A DNA stretch of 10,907 nucleotides from Bacillota bacterium (GTDB lineage: Bacteria > Bacillota > Clostridia > Peptostreptococcales > Anaerovoracaceae): the NCBI GenBank assembly GCA_021443825.1, contig JABUTE010000190.1, positions 1 through 10,907 of the forward strand. The letters run 5' to 3'. Positions 1 through 7,973 of this stretch are shown piece by piece. The notes under the pieces were generated by a model, which saw nothing but the letters and a program-made list of their open reading frames with translations, was not told the origin of the DNA and made no database searches. A program made the translations under genes and the position numbers. Every line of letters begins with the position of its first letter. Position 1 is the first letter of the stretch.

Positions 1-4
1 AAAT

Positions 5-48
5 ACGTCCCGGCCGGAGCTTTCCGGTCGGGACGTTTTGCGTTTTTG
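5..48. terminator. Bidirectional intrinsic terminator
   Basis: A 14-base-pair stem (5-18 with 23-36, one G-T pair) closes a four-base loop and is followed on the plus strand by TTTTGCGTTTTT. It lies 20 bases downstream of the stop codon of the minus-strand SLH gene. The plus-strand T-run suits a gene entering from outside the window. On the minus strand the hairpin is followed only by ATTT before the window edge. It probably serves two convergent transcripts. Confidence 0.8.
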
Positions 49-68
49 GGTTTTCAGCGGAGCAGCAC

Positions 69-1385
69 CTACCGGAGGGTAAACCGGCTGCGCAGGGAGG
101 TATCTGCCATGCGCGAGATGATGGCTGCTGCCTCAGCTCTGGTGATGTTATTGTTCGGATAAAAGCGGTGCTTGGCATCGCCTTCGCATACACCGGCCTG
201 ATACAGATCGTAGATCGAGGTCATGTATTTGGTGCTGGTGTAGACATCGGGAATGTTAGTCACCCGGTTGATCTTGGGCAGAGCGTCTGCCGGCATGGCG
301 TTGCAGAAGATGTAAGCCATCTCTGCTCTGGTGGCATAGCGGCTGTAGGCGCTGTTGCCCTTGGTCACCGCATTGAAGTCGGTATTCTTAATGATGCCGT
401 TCTTCTTTGCGTAGTTGACATAGACGCTGAACCATATCGGTCCCTCCGAGAAGGCACCGTTTCCGCCGTTGTAGATGTTATGCAGGCGGCATGCCATGGC
501 GATCGCCTGGGCCAGGGTGATATTTCCGTTGGGATCGAAGTAGCCGTCGTTTCCTTCCATCAGACCAAGACGGTAGACTGTCTTGACATTGTCGTCGTAC
601 CAGGCGGTCTTGCCGATTCCCACATCAAGAAAGACTCCGTTGTAATAATTCTTTCGCGCTTTAAAATTCTTCAGCGCCTGCTCGGCGGCCACCGATTCGA
701 TCTCGTAGCGGGAATCCTCCAGCAGGTCTTTCAGGCCCGGCCAGTCGAACTTGCTGTAGCTGTTCAGGGTGCCGTGCTCATAGAAATACTTGATGGTAGT
801 ATCGTTAAGCGCCAGAATGAAGGGATAGCCGGCTCCGGTCAGCTTCAGCGAACCGGGCGCCTTGCTCTGCATTTCGGCAACGGTGTTCAGGCCCAGATCG
901 GAGGTGCTGTAGTAAATGCTTGCCAGCGCCGTATAAAGGCCGGGCCCGTTGAGAAAATGCATCTGCAGGCTGTTATAGTCGGCCGTGTACTGTCCGCCCG
1001 GATGGGCCAGAAAGCCGTAGCTGTAAAGATCCTTCCACAGCACCAGGTCGCCGTTATAGGAATAGACCTTGTTGGCTCCGGAATTGATCACGCCGGATAC
1101 GGCGCCGTAATAGCTGCCGTTATCCCATTTGTTGTCGGGCAGGTAAACGACATGCACCTTCTGCATGCCGCTGCCTTCGCTGGTCTGCAGCTCCACATCC
1201 AGCGACCCGATATAATTGGGCACCGTCAGCTTGACGCGAATGGAAGACACCGTGTTGATGGTGTCGTATTCGATCAGATTCTTCGTCCGGTAGCTGTATC
1301 GGATCGACGTGTCTGCTCCGAAGCACATGCTGACATTCCCCAATATCAGTACGGCCGCAAGAGCAAGTGAAATCAGTTTTTTCAT
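69..1385 (-). CDS. Exported S-layer homology (SLH) domain protein
   Basis: This 438-residue protein is predicted to be secreted and held on the cell wall. Residues 1-24 form a Sec signal peptide (MKK, a hydrophobic core, likely cleavage after CFGA). Residues 25 to about 250 are a Tyr/Asn-rich region that I do not recognise. The C-terminal third holds three SLH repeats at roughly 252-311, 312-376 and 377-438. The first and third are clear (FDPNGNITLAQA and FYPNNNITRAEAAAIISR); the middle one is looser (YATRAEMAYIF). SLH triplets bind pyruvylated secondary cell-wall polymer, so the N-terminal part should face outward. The ATG is preceded by a G-rich ribosome site (GGGGGGAT) 4-5 bases away. The gene starts 27 bases after the stop of the upstream UPF0371 gene and is probably co-transcribed with it. 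The molecular role of the N-terminal region is unknown. Confidence 0.88.
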   Translation of the reverse strand: MKKLISLALAAVLILGNVSMCFGADTSIRYSYRTKNLIEYDTINTVSSIRVKLTVPNYIGSLDVELQTSEGSGMQKVHVVYLPDNKWDNGSYYGAVSGVINSGANKVYSYNGDLVLWKDLYSYGFLAHPGGQYTADYNSLQMHFLNGPGLYTALASIYYSTSDLGLNTVAEMQSKAPGSLKLTGAGYPFILALNDTTIKYFYEHGTLNSYSKFDWPGLKDLLEDSRYEIESVAAEQALKNFKARKNYYNGVFLDVGIGKTAWYDDNVKTVYRLGLMEGNDGYFDPNGNITLAQAIAMACRLHNIYNGGNGAFSEGPIWFSVYVNYAKKNGIIKNTDFNAVTKGNSAYSRYATRAEMAYIFCNAMPADALPKINRVTNIPDVYTSTKYMTSIYDLYQAGVCEGDAKHRFYPNNNITRAEAAAIISRMADTSLRSRFTLR

Positions 1386-1412
1386 CTTTCATCCCCCCTG
1401 TTGACAGCCCCT

Positions 1413-2924
1413 TTAGATTCCGTAGAGGCTGTTGGACGCGAACTCAGGTTCGCAAGTCGCATCGATACCCAGATCGTGGAAGATCTGTGCATCGGCATCG
1501 CTTAAGATCGCCGTGCAGTGGGCGGTGCAGCCATTCAGCTGGGCCAGCTTATCCATTGCCATCGATGCCATCGGATTGATGGTAGCGGAAATGGTAAGCG
1601 CAGAGAGCACTTCTTCCAGATTGAGGGTCTCCTTTTCTCTGTGAAGGATGTGCTTTTTCAAGTACTGCATGGTCTTGATCACATCCGGCGAGATCAGCAG
1701 GATATCATCGGGATAGTTGGAAAGCTTCTTGATGGCGTTGAGCACCAGAGCGGCTCCTGCGACCATGCGCTTGCTGCTGCGGCCGGTGATGATGGAACCG
1801 TCGGGCAGCTGCATTGCCATAGCGATGACATTTTCGTATTTTTTGCTCTGGGCGCGCTTGAATTCCGCATAGTCGATGGCCTTTTGAACGACAGGCCTGT
1901 CGTCGGGGCTGACACCGACTTCGTCCATGAGCAGCTTGGCTCTTTGCAGAGCATCTTCATCGAGAACACCCTTCTTGTAATCGACCCTTGCCAGCAGGTA
2001 GCGGCGGATGATCTCCTGACGGCCTGCTTCGCGGCAGGCTTCATCGTCGAAGATGGCAAAGCCGGCCCGGTTGACACCCATGTCGGTGGGAGAATGGTAT
2101 TCGCACTCCTCGCCGGTAATGCGCTCGATGATCCTCTTTACGACGGGGAAGGCCTCCAGGTCGCGGTTGTAGTTGACCGCGGGGCTGTTGTACTTTTCCA
2201 GATGGAAGTAGTCGATCTGGTTGACGTCCTTCAGGTCGATGGTAGCAGCCTCATAAGCGATGTTGACAGGGTGCTTTAAGGGCAGGTTCCAGATGGGGAA
2301 GGTCTCAAACTTGGCGTAGCTTGCCTTGGCGCCTCTCTGCTTTTCGTGGTAGAGCTGCGACAGGCAGGTGGCCAGCTTGCCGGAGCCGGGGCCGGGGCCG
2401 TTGACGACGACGACGGGCTTGGTGACCTCGATGTAGGGGTTCTTGCCGTAGCCCTGATCGCTGCAGATGGTATCCACATCGGTGGGATAGCCCTTGGTAT
2501 AATAGTGCTTGTAGGTCTTGATGCCGCGGCGCTCCAGCTTGTTGATAAAGGTATTGACCGCAGGCTGGTCTTCATAGCGGGTGATGACGACGCTGTTGAT
2601 CGACAGATCATAGCTGCGGAACATATCGATGAGGCGCATGCATTCAAGATCGTAGGTGATTCCGAAATCCTGGCGGGTCTTGTTGGTCAGGATGGCACCT
2701 GCGTAGATGCAGATGATGATCTCTGTCTGCTCTCTCATCTTGGAGAGAAGCTTGATCTTTGCGTTCTCATCAAAGCCGGGAAGAACTCTTGCAGCATGCT
2801 TGTCCTGGACCAGCTTACCGCCGAATTCCAGATACAGACGCTCTGCATTTTGATCCTGTATTCTCTGCAGAATGTACTTAGACTGCTCTTCGAGATATAC
2901 TTCGGGATCGAAACCTTTTTTCAT
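1413..2924 (-). CDS. UPF0371 (DUF1846) family protein
   Basis: About 503 residues, the usual length for this conserved, mostly Firmicute and actinobacterial family. The start MKKGFDPEVYLEEQSKYIL is typical. At residues 175-183 is a glycine-rich loop NGPGPGSGK, followed by a conserved stretch with FPIWNLPLKHPVN. Members have been solved structurally, but to my knowledge no reaction is firmly assigned. The protein looks cytosolic, with no signal peptide or membrane span. I chose the ATG at 2924 because GAAGGTG lies about nine bases upstream and acts as a ribosome site. A GTG start at 2936, adding four residues, is possible but would have only a weak upstream site. It is the first gene of a probable two-gene minus-strand transcript with the SLH protein. 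A candidate promoter lies at 2970-2998. Confidence 0.93.
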   Translation of the reverse strand: MKKGFDPEVYLEEQSKYILQRIQDQNAERLYLEFGGKLVQDKHAARVLPGFDENAKIKLLSKMREQTEIIICIYAGAILTNKTRQDFGITYDLECMRLIDMFRSYDLSINSVVITRYEDQPAVNTFINKLERRGIKTYKHYYTKGYPTDVDTICSDQGYGKNPYIEVTKPVVVVNGPGPGSGKLATCLSQLYHEKQRGAKASYAKFETFPIWNLPLKHPVNIAYEAATIDLKDVNQIDYFHLEKYNSPAVNYNRDLEAFPVVKRIIERITGEECEYHSPTDMGVNRAGFAIFDDEACREAGRQEIIRRYLLARVDYKKGVLDEDALQRAKLLMDEVGVSPDDRPVVQKAIDYAEFKRAQSKKYENVIAMAMQLPDGSIITGRSSKRMVAGAALVLNAIKKLSNYPDDILLISPDVIKTMQYLKKHILHREKETLNLEEVLSALTISATINPMASMAMDKLAQLNGCTAHCTAILSDADAQIFHDLGIDATCEPEFASNSLYGI

Positions 2925-2969
2925 AAATGCATTCACCTTCTTTTTCTCTAACTACAGTTTAGCAAAAAA

Positions 2970-2998
2970 ATAACACCTTTCAAGTATATCAAACGCAA
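2970..2998 (-). promoter_or_regulatory. Candidate sigma-A promoter for the UPF0371-SLH transcript
   Basis: On the minus strand TTGCGT (2993-2998) is separated by 17 bases from TGTTAT (2970-2975), about 45 bases before the chosen start codon. The -10 matches consensus at four of six positions. It lies in an AT-rich divergent intergenic region (2937-3131) that otherwise holds no gene. Confidence 0.4.
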
Positions 2999-3073
2999 CT
3001 TTTATATTCTACAGAAAATTACGCAAAACAGGTATTTTTTTACAGGAGCCCGCGTGCTTGCGTTATTCATTTT

Positions 3074-3102
3074 TTGCGCCGTTTGTGTTAAATTAGTACT
3101 AT
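3074..3102 (+). promoter_or_regulatory. Candidate promoter for the acyltransferase-symporter transcript
   Basis: TTGCGC (3074-3079) and TACTAT (3097-3102) are spaced by exactly 17 bases. The start codon follows at 3132 with a short ribosome site (CAGGA) about 11 bases before it. The -35 TTGCGC resembles the TTGCGT of the divergent promoter, which gives some mutual support. Confidence 0.45.
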
Positions 3103-3131
3103 TAAATATTTCCCTCAGGAATTAGATATTT

Positions 3132-4292
3132 ATGGAACCTTTGACCCTTCATAAAAACGTGTTCAAGGTGCTTTATCCGGTGGTCAAGCCGGCCATGAAG
3201 CTGTATTTTAACTATACCTACGAGCCCCTGCCCGAGCTGGACGGTCCCTATCTGCTTTTGTGCAATCACAACACCGATCTGGACTGCATTCTGGCCGGCC
3301 TCGCAGCGAAAAAGCAGCTGTATTTCGTCGCTACCGAAAACGTGGTCCGCATGGGGCTTTTGGGCAAGCTGGTGGTCAAGTATTTCGATCCCATCATCCA
3401 CTATAAAGGGGTGCAGGGCATCGCCACCACGAAAAATATCCTGGCAAAGCTGCGCAGCGGCAGCAGCGTAGGCCTTTTTCCGGAAGGAAACCGTTCCTTC
3501 TCGGGCCGAACCTGTCCCATTCCTTCCGCAACGGGCAAAATGGCCCGCAGCAGCGGCGCCTATCTGATCACCTACCGATTCAGCGGCGGCTATTTCTCCT
3601 GGCCCCGGTGGGGCGTTGGAAGACGAAGAGGCAAGCTGCAGGGAAAGATCGCCGGGGTCTATTCGCCCCAGCAGCTGAAAGAGATGACCCCTGCCCAGGT
3701 CAACCAGGCCATCGTCCGCGACCTGTATGCCGACGCCTACGCCGACCAGCAGAAGGATCCCATCGCCTACAAGGGAAAGACCCCTGCAGAAGCCCTGGAA
3801 TCCACCATCTTCATCTGCCCGAAATGCAAACGGGCAGGGGGGCTCCACTCAAAGATCGACCATTTTTTCTGCGACTGCGGCTTCGACGCGGTGATGGATC
3901 CTTACGGCTATCTGCACGAGGGCGCCGATACCTATACCGTTACCCAGCTGGATGAAGCCCAAAAGGAATGGCTGCAGCAGAACTTGCCGAAGGAGCCTTC
4001 CGAAAGCCTCTTCACCGACAAGGTCACCCTGCAGACCGTCGACGCCGATCACCGGATCGCCGATGAGCGGACCGTGACCCTCACCGCCTATGCCGACCGG
4101 CTTACGGCGGGCACGCTGACCATCCCCTACGAGCAGATCAGCGGCATGGCCATCAACCAGCGAAACCTGCTGCTCGTTCACCTGGAAGGCCGGAAAGAGC
4201 ATCTGCAATGCAAGGGGCCTGTCTCCTTCAATGCGCTGAAATATCTCTATCTCTACCGTCTTGTCTGCCCCAACGAGGGCGGCGTATTATAG
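3132..4292 (+). CDS. PlsC-type lysophospholipid acyltransferase with zinc ribbon
   Basis: A 386-residue protein of the 1-acyl-sn-glycerol-3-phosphate acyltransferase superfamily, expected to add an acyl chain to a lysophospholipid or related lipid at the inner membrane face. The HX4D catalytic pair is H46 and D51 in NHNTDLD. The phosphate-binding block is FPEGNRS at 116-122. The acyltransferase part ends near residue 200. Then come four cysteines, C229-x2-C232 and C247-x-C249, which look like a small zinc ribbon. The last ~90 residues (TLTIPYEQISG onward) read like a small PH-like beta domain. The family members with this layout are common in gut Clostridia, but their substrate is not established. 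The next gene, a symporter, starts 24 bases later and probably shares the transcript. There is no signal peptide; attachment to the membrane is probably peripheral. Confidence 0.85.
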   Translation: MEPLTLHKNVFKVLYPVVKPAMKLYFNYTYEPLPELDGPYLLLCNHNTDLDCILAGLAAKKQLYFVATENVVRMGLLGKLVVKYFDPIIHYKGVQGIATTKNILAKLRSGSSVGLFPEGNRSFSGRTCPIPSATGKMARSSGAYLITYRFSGGYFSWPRWGVGRRRGKLQGKIAGVYSPQQLKEMTPAQVNQAIVRDLYADAYADQQKDPIAYKGKTPAEALESTIFICPKCKRAGGLHSKIDHFFCDCGFDAVMDPYGYLHEGADTYTVTQLDEAQKEWLQQNLPKEPSESLFTDKVTLQTVDADHRIADERTVTLTAYADRLTAGTLTIPYEQISGMAINQRNLLLVHLEGRKEHLQCKGPVSFNALKYLYLYRLVCPNEGGVL

Positions 4293-4316
4293 ATCTCGTT
4301 AAGGAGGAATCTTTTT

Positions 4317-5723
4317 ATGACTGGAGAATTCAACTTCTGGGATATCCAGGTCTGGTCCTTTGTGGTTACCCTGGCCATCCTTCTGGGCGCCATGATCCTG
4401 GCCAATGTACTGCGAACCAAGCTCAGCTTCATGCGCAGATCCCTGCTGCCCAGCGCCGTACTGGGCGGCTTTCTGGTGCTGCTCGCCAAGACCCTTTGCG
4501 AAAGCATCCTTCACATCCAGCTGCTGGATCTGACCGTGCTGGAAAGCCTCACCTACCATGGCCTCGGCCTCGGCTTCATCGCGCTGGCCTGGCGCCATCT
4601 GGACGGGGTCAAGGGCAAGAAGGCCCGCCGCGATGTATTCGCCACCTCCACCGTTACCGTAGGCGGCTATCTGATCCAGGCTCTGGTAGGCCTTACCATC
4701 TCGGTCACCCTGTATTATCTGGTGGGAAGCTTCGCCGCCGGCGGGATCCTTCTTCCCATGGGCTACGGACAGGGCCCCGGACAGGCCTTCAACTGGGGCG
4801 TCAACTACGAGACGGGCTACGGCTTCGTCAACGGCAAAAGCTACGGTCTGACCATCGCTGCCATGGGCTTCGTTTCGGCCTGCGTCGGCGGACTGCTCTA
4901 TCTGAACAAGCTGAGCCGCTCCGATAAATTCAAGGGCATCTCCGGCGAGATCGAAGACCATTTCACCGTCGAGGATTTCTGCGGCGAAAACGAGATCCCC
5001 GTATCCGAATCCATGGATAAGCTGACGGTGCAGTTTGCGCTGGTCTTTCTTACCTACGCAGCGGCCTATGTCTCCATGTGGGCGATCTACCGCTTCGTGC
5101 TGCTGCCCGCAGGGGGCTTTGCCATGAATACCGTCAACCCGCTGATCTGGGGCTTCAACTTCCTGATCGGCACCGCCTGGGCCATCCTGTTTAAGAATAT
5201 CTGCAACGGCCTGCGCCGCAAGGGCATCATGAAGCGAGAATATACCAACAACTACATGCTCAACCGCATCAGCGGCCTCATGTTCGATATCATGGTAGTG
5301 GCCTCCATCGCCTCCATCGACCTGTCGGCCTTCCGCTACAAGGAATTCTGGCTGCCTCTGCTGCTGGAATGCATCGCCGGTGCCGTTGTCACTTATCTGT
5401 ATGTTTCCTTCGTCTGCAAAAAGCTGTTCAAGGGCTATTCCGACGAGATGTTCCTCGCCATGTACGGCATGCTGACCGGCACCGCATCCACCGGCATCAT
5501 CCTGCTGCGCGAGGTCGATCCACTCTACAAGACGCCCACCTCGCACAACCTGATCTATCAGAATCTGTGGTCTATCGTGCTGGGCGCGCCCATGCTGCTG
5601 CTTTTGGGCATCGTTCCCAGAAGCATGACCCACCTGGCCATCTGCTTTGCCATTCTTGCGGTCATGTTCGTTCTGATCCTCTGGCTGCAGCTGGTCATGG
5701 CAAAGAAGGAGCGCGACGCGTAA
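4317..5723 (+). CDS. GltS-like sodium/glutamate symporter family protein
   Basis: A 468-residue polytopic membrane protein with about ten to twelve hydrophobic segments. Family marks are LPSAVLGG at 44-51, the re-entrant-loop type motif GYGQGPGQA at 149-157, and TGTASTGIILLREVDP near 387-402 in the second half. These two glycine-rich motifs in inverted halves are typical of the GltS (ESS) family, which imports glutamate with sodium. The Firmicute branch to which it resembles is longer than E. coli GltS (about 400 residues) because of a hydrophilic central loop around 200-235. Actual substrate is unproven; another anionic amino acid or organic acid is possible. A strong AAGGAGGAA ribosome site lies 7-8 bases before the ATG. 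It follows the acyltransferase gene by 24 bases and is followed by a terminator at 5735. Confidence 0.87.
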   Translation: MTGEFNFWDIQVWSFVVTLAILLGAMILANVLRTKLSFMRRSLLPSAVLGGFLVLLAKTLCESILHIQLLDLTVLESLTYHGLGLGFIALAWRHLDGVKGKKARRDVFATSTVTVGGYLIQALVGLTISVTLYYLVGSFAAGGILLPMGYGQGPGQAFNWGVNYETGYGFVNGKSYGLTIAAMGFVSACVGGLLYLNKLSRSDKFKGISGEIEDHFTVEDFCGENEIPVSESMDKLTVQFALVFLTYAAAYVSMWAIYRFVLLPAGGFAMNTVNPLIWGFNFLIGTAWAILFKNICNGLRRKGIMKREYTNNYMLNRISGLMFDIMVVASIASIDLSAFRYKEFWLPLLLECIAGAVVTYLYVSFVCKKLFKGYSDEMFLAMYGMLTGTASTGIILLREVDPLYKTPTSHNLIYQNLWSIVLGAPMLLLLGIVPRSMTHLAICFAILAVMFVLILWLQLVMAKKERDA

Positions 5724-5734
5724 AACACATTTTG

Positions 5735-5771
5735 AAGCGGCTGCCCCAAGCAGCCGCTTTTCTTATTTTAA
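5735..5771 (+). terminator. Intrinsic terminator after the symporter gene
   Basis: Arms 5735-5744 and 5750-5759 form a ten-base-pair GC-rich stem with a five-base loop, followed by TTTTCTTATTTT. It lies 11 bases after the symporter stop codon. The ribosome site of the next gene begins only a few bases after the T-run, so no separate promoter fits between them. Confidence 0.88.
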
Positions 5772-5786
5772 AGAAAAGGAGACGTT

Positions 5787-6371
5787 ATGCCCCGTTTCGA
5801 CAACATCCTTCTTTCTGAAAAAGACATCCGGCTGGTGGTGACCACCGACGGGCGCGTCTTTCGCCCCCGAAGGGAAGGCGGCCTGGTATGCGTGCAGCAA
5901 AAGGAGCCCTTTGCGCCGCACCAGCTGCTTCTTCTTCTGCAGGAGGGCGAAGCCCTCAATTCCCCCGGCGGTAAAAATTTCGAAGCGGCCAGGCAGCTGC
6001 TGGAGACTTACCGGCGGCTGGCGCTGGGGAGCGCAGACCCCTTCGATACGGGAGGCCCCGGCGGCCAGGCGTCTTGGGCGAAGCAGGGCAGCCATGCGGC
6101 AGCAGATCCGGAAGCGGTGCTGGCCCGGCTGAACTCTGCCTTAGACGACTTTCTCGATTCGCCAAGCCCGGCGGTGGCCGAGGCGGGAGATCTGCTCTAT
6201 GCCCGCTTTGTAAAGCCGGAATACGAGACCAAGCCCACCGAATTTTACATGGCGCTGTTCAAATGCTCCCGGGCCACCTGGTTTCGCATGGTGAACCAGG
6301 CCATCAGCCTGTTTTCTTCGTATCTCTTCGGGCTTCTTCCCGGAAGGGAAGCAGGCACGGCGCTCTTCTAA
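5787..6371 (+). CDS. Hypothetical protein, possible helix-turn-helix C-terminus
   Basis: A 194-residue protein that I do not recognise. It has no signal peptide or clear membrane span. The N-terminal 40 residues look like a small beta-rich unit (RLVVTTDGRVFRPRR). The middle part is Gly/Ala-rich and probably a flexible linker. Around 155-180 the pattern FYMALFKCSRATWFRMVNQA resembles the second half of a helix-turn-helix in ArpU- or sigma-like regulators (compare SRSTFYR in such proteins). That comparison is from memory and is weak. The ATG has a good ribosome site (AAAAGGAGA, spacing about 5). The coding frame keeps GC-rich third positions like its neighbours. It sits just after a terminator, so it is read by leak-through or from a promoter inside the symporter gene. 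Confidence 0.7.
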   Translation: MPRFDNILLSEKDIRLVVTTDGRVFRPRREGGLVCVQQKEPFAPHQLLLLLQEGEALNSPGGKNFEAARQLLETYRRLALGSADPFDTGGPGGQASWAKQGSHAAADPEAVLARLNSALDDFLDSPSPAVAEAGDLLYARFVKPEYETKPTEFYMALFKCSRATWFRMVNQAISLFSSYLFGLLPGREAGTALF

Positions 6372-6487
6372 TTTGCGAAAAATGCCCGCTTTTCGGTTCT
6401 TTTTCCGCAGGATTTCGGTTGTTGCGAGCCACTTCGTATGCTTTAATTAAGATACGATAGTACAGTTTTCAAAAGGAGGTATTTCGT

Positions 6488-7384
6488 ATGTTTTATTTTA
6501 TTCTCGCCCTGTTATTGCTGCTGTTCATCGCAGCTCTTCGGTGCATCTGCATCGTACCTCAGGCAAACGCCTGGGTCGTCGAATCGCTGGGCCGCTACAA
6601 GGATACCTGGCAGGCAGGCCTGCACTTTAAGGTGCCCGTTATCTACAAGGTCATCAAGAAGGTGTCTTTAAAGGAGCAGGTCGCAGACTTCGAGCCCCAG
6701 CCGGTGATCACCAAGGATAACGTTACCATGATGGTCGACTCGGTCGTCTTCTTCTACATCTTCGATGCCAAGCTGTTCTCTTACGGCGTGGAAAGACCTC
6801 TGGCCGCCATCGAGAACCTGTCGGCGACCACCCTGCGCAACATCATCGGCTCCATGACGCTGGATGAGACCCTCACCAGCCGCGACGACATCAACAGCCG
6901 CATCACCGCCATTCTGGATGAAGCCACCGACAAGTGGGGCATCAAGGTAAGCCGTGTCGAGGTCAAGAACATCGACCCGCCCAGAAGCATTCAGGAAGCC
7001 ATGGAAAAGCAGATGAAGGCAGAGCGCGAAAAGAGAGAAGCCATTCTTACCGCAGAAGGAAAAAAGCAGTCTGCCATCACCATCGCAGAAGGTGAAAAGG
7101 AAGCCGCGATCTTAAGAGCCGAAGCAGAAAAGCAGCAGAAGATCCGCCTGGCAGAAGGTGAAGCCCAGGCACTGCTTGCCGTTCAGAAGGCCAAGGCCGA
7201 GGGTATCCGCCTGATCAACGAGGCGGCTCCTGCTGCTGCCTACATGACCCTGCGTTCCTTCGAGGCTGCCGAAAAGATGGCCGACGGACAGGCGACCAAG
7301 ATCGTCGTTCCTTCCGATATCGCCGACCTGACCGGAACTCTGACTGCTTTTTCCGAAGCAGTAAAGGGTCAGAGCAACCAGTGA
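6488..7384 (+). CDS. SPFH/Band 7 (stomatin-like) membrane protein
   Basis: A 298-residue stomatin/slipin-type protein similar in layout to QmcA. Residues 1 to about 22 form one membrane span. The SPFH core follows at about 25-190, with VVESLGRYKDTWQAGLHF and later SVVFFYIFDAKLFSYGVERP. From about 165 to 250 there is a long Glu/Ala/Lys/Gln-rich helix (AEGEKEAAILRAEAEKQQ) that should drive coiled-coil oligomerisation. Such proteins form ring-shaped scaffolds in membrane microdomains and often control membrane proteases or partner proteins. The ATG has an excellent AAAAGGAGGT site seven bases upstream. The next gene begins 25 bases after the stop and is very probably its partner. In many bacteria this position holds an NfeD-like protein; here it does not look like NfeD. 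The gap before the gene (6372-6487) shows no clear promoter, although it is AT-rich near 6440-6460. Confidence 0.93.
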   Translation: MFYFILALLLLLFIAALRCICIVPQANAWVVESLGRYKDTWQAGLHFKVPVIYKVIKKVSLKEQVADFEPQPVITKDNVTMMVDSVVFFYIFDAKLFSYGVERPLAAIENLSATTLRNIIGSMTLDETLTSRDDINSRITAILDEATDKWGIKVSRVEVKNIDPPRSIQEAMEKQMKAEREKREAILTAEGKKQSAITIAEGEKEAAILRAEAEKQQKIRLAEGEAQALLAVQKAKAEGIRLINEAAPAAAYMTLRSFEAAEKMADGQATKIVVPSDIADLTGTLTAFSEAVKGQSNQ

Positions 7385-7409
7385 TCCCCGAAAGGAGGTC
7401 TCTGAGACC

Positions 7410-7967
7410 ATGTCTGTAATCTTTCCTATCGTCGGTATTCTGCTTCCTCTGCTTTGGATCGTCATCGTTGTCGGCGCCATCAAGTGGGGGCTGAAGCTGG
7501 TCAATAGTGCGAACGGCCAGACCTCCCCTGCACGGCAGCGCAGCGACGCCATCACCGTGCCGCAGGTCTCGGGACGTCCGGCAGGCGCTGTAAAAACGCA
7601 GACTGCAGCAAAGCCGAAAGAGGCGACGGCAGCAGCAAAGCCGAACGTGCAGCAGAAAACGACCGCAGCAGCGGCAAAGCCCAAAGCCCCGGCGGCAAAG
7701 GGCGGAAATGCCGCCCGGCAATACAGCCAGAGCGCCCGAAGCGGGCAGAAACAGGCCGCGACCCGCGCCGGCTATGCGTCTCTTGCATCCATCCTGCAGG
7801 AAGACCGCAAGCACGACTGGCTGGCCCGCCAAAAGGCAGAGGAGGCTCGGATCGCCCGCCACAATCTGCTGGACCTGGGAGCATCTCACGGAGCCGCCTG
7901 CGCCGCAGATGAAATCAAAAAGAGCCACCGCCACGATCCACGCGGGGTCGTCGGCATGAAAGACTGA
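7410..7967 (+). CDS. Single-span membrane protein, likely SPFH partner
   Basis: A 185-residue protein of unknown function. Residues 4-24 form one hydrophobic membrane span, followed by a basic IKWGLK, which suggests a cytosolic C-terminus. Residues about 55-100 are a low-complexity linker rich in Ala, Lys and Pro with three AAKP units. The C-terminal part (about 118-185) is charged and probably helical and ends in a His/Cys cluster: H151, H160, C164, H173, H175. A metal site is possible but unproven. The ribosome site AAAGGAGGT is strong. It overlaps a short inverted repeat (GGTCT, AGACC) just before the ATG. The gene follows the SPFH gene by 25 bases and ends at a strong terminator, so the two form one operon. 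The layout suggests a small anchor or effector that works with the SPFH scaffold. It lacks the multi-span plus OB-fold layout of NfeD proteins. Confidence 0.8.
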   Translation: MSVIFPIVGILLPLLWIVIVVGAIKWGLKLVNSANGQTSPARQRSDAITVPQVSGRPAGAVKTQTAAKPKEATAAAKPNVQQKTTAAAAKPKAPAAKGGNAARQYSQSARSGQKQAATRAGYASLASILQEDRKHDWLARQKAEEARIARHNLLDLGASHGAACAADEIKKSHRHDPRGVVGMKD

Positions 7968-7973
7968 AAAAGA

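Noticed and set aside
168..1370. Long plus-strand open frame of about 400 codons opposite the SLH gene
   Set aside because: It is antisense to a gene with a clear signal peptide and SLH repeats, has no ribosome site, and its protein shows no recognisable domain; GC-rich codon use leaves the opposite frame open.
1518..2951. Plus-strand open frames opposite the UPF0371 gene
   Set aside because: They mirror a well-conserved gene and give Val/Asp/Gly-rich low-information proteins typical of shadow frames.
4299..5633. Minus-strand open frame of about 444 codons opposite the symporter gene
   Set aside because: Rich in Gln, His and Gly, with no ribosome site; it is the antisense shadow of a multi-span membrane protein.
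6372..6487. Promoter or terminator between the hypothetical gene and the SPFH gene
   Set aside because: Only a weak CGAAAA/TTTTCG pairing and no well-spaced -35/-10 pair were found, so no site was called.
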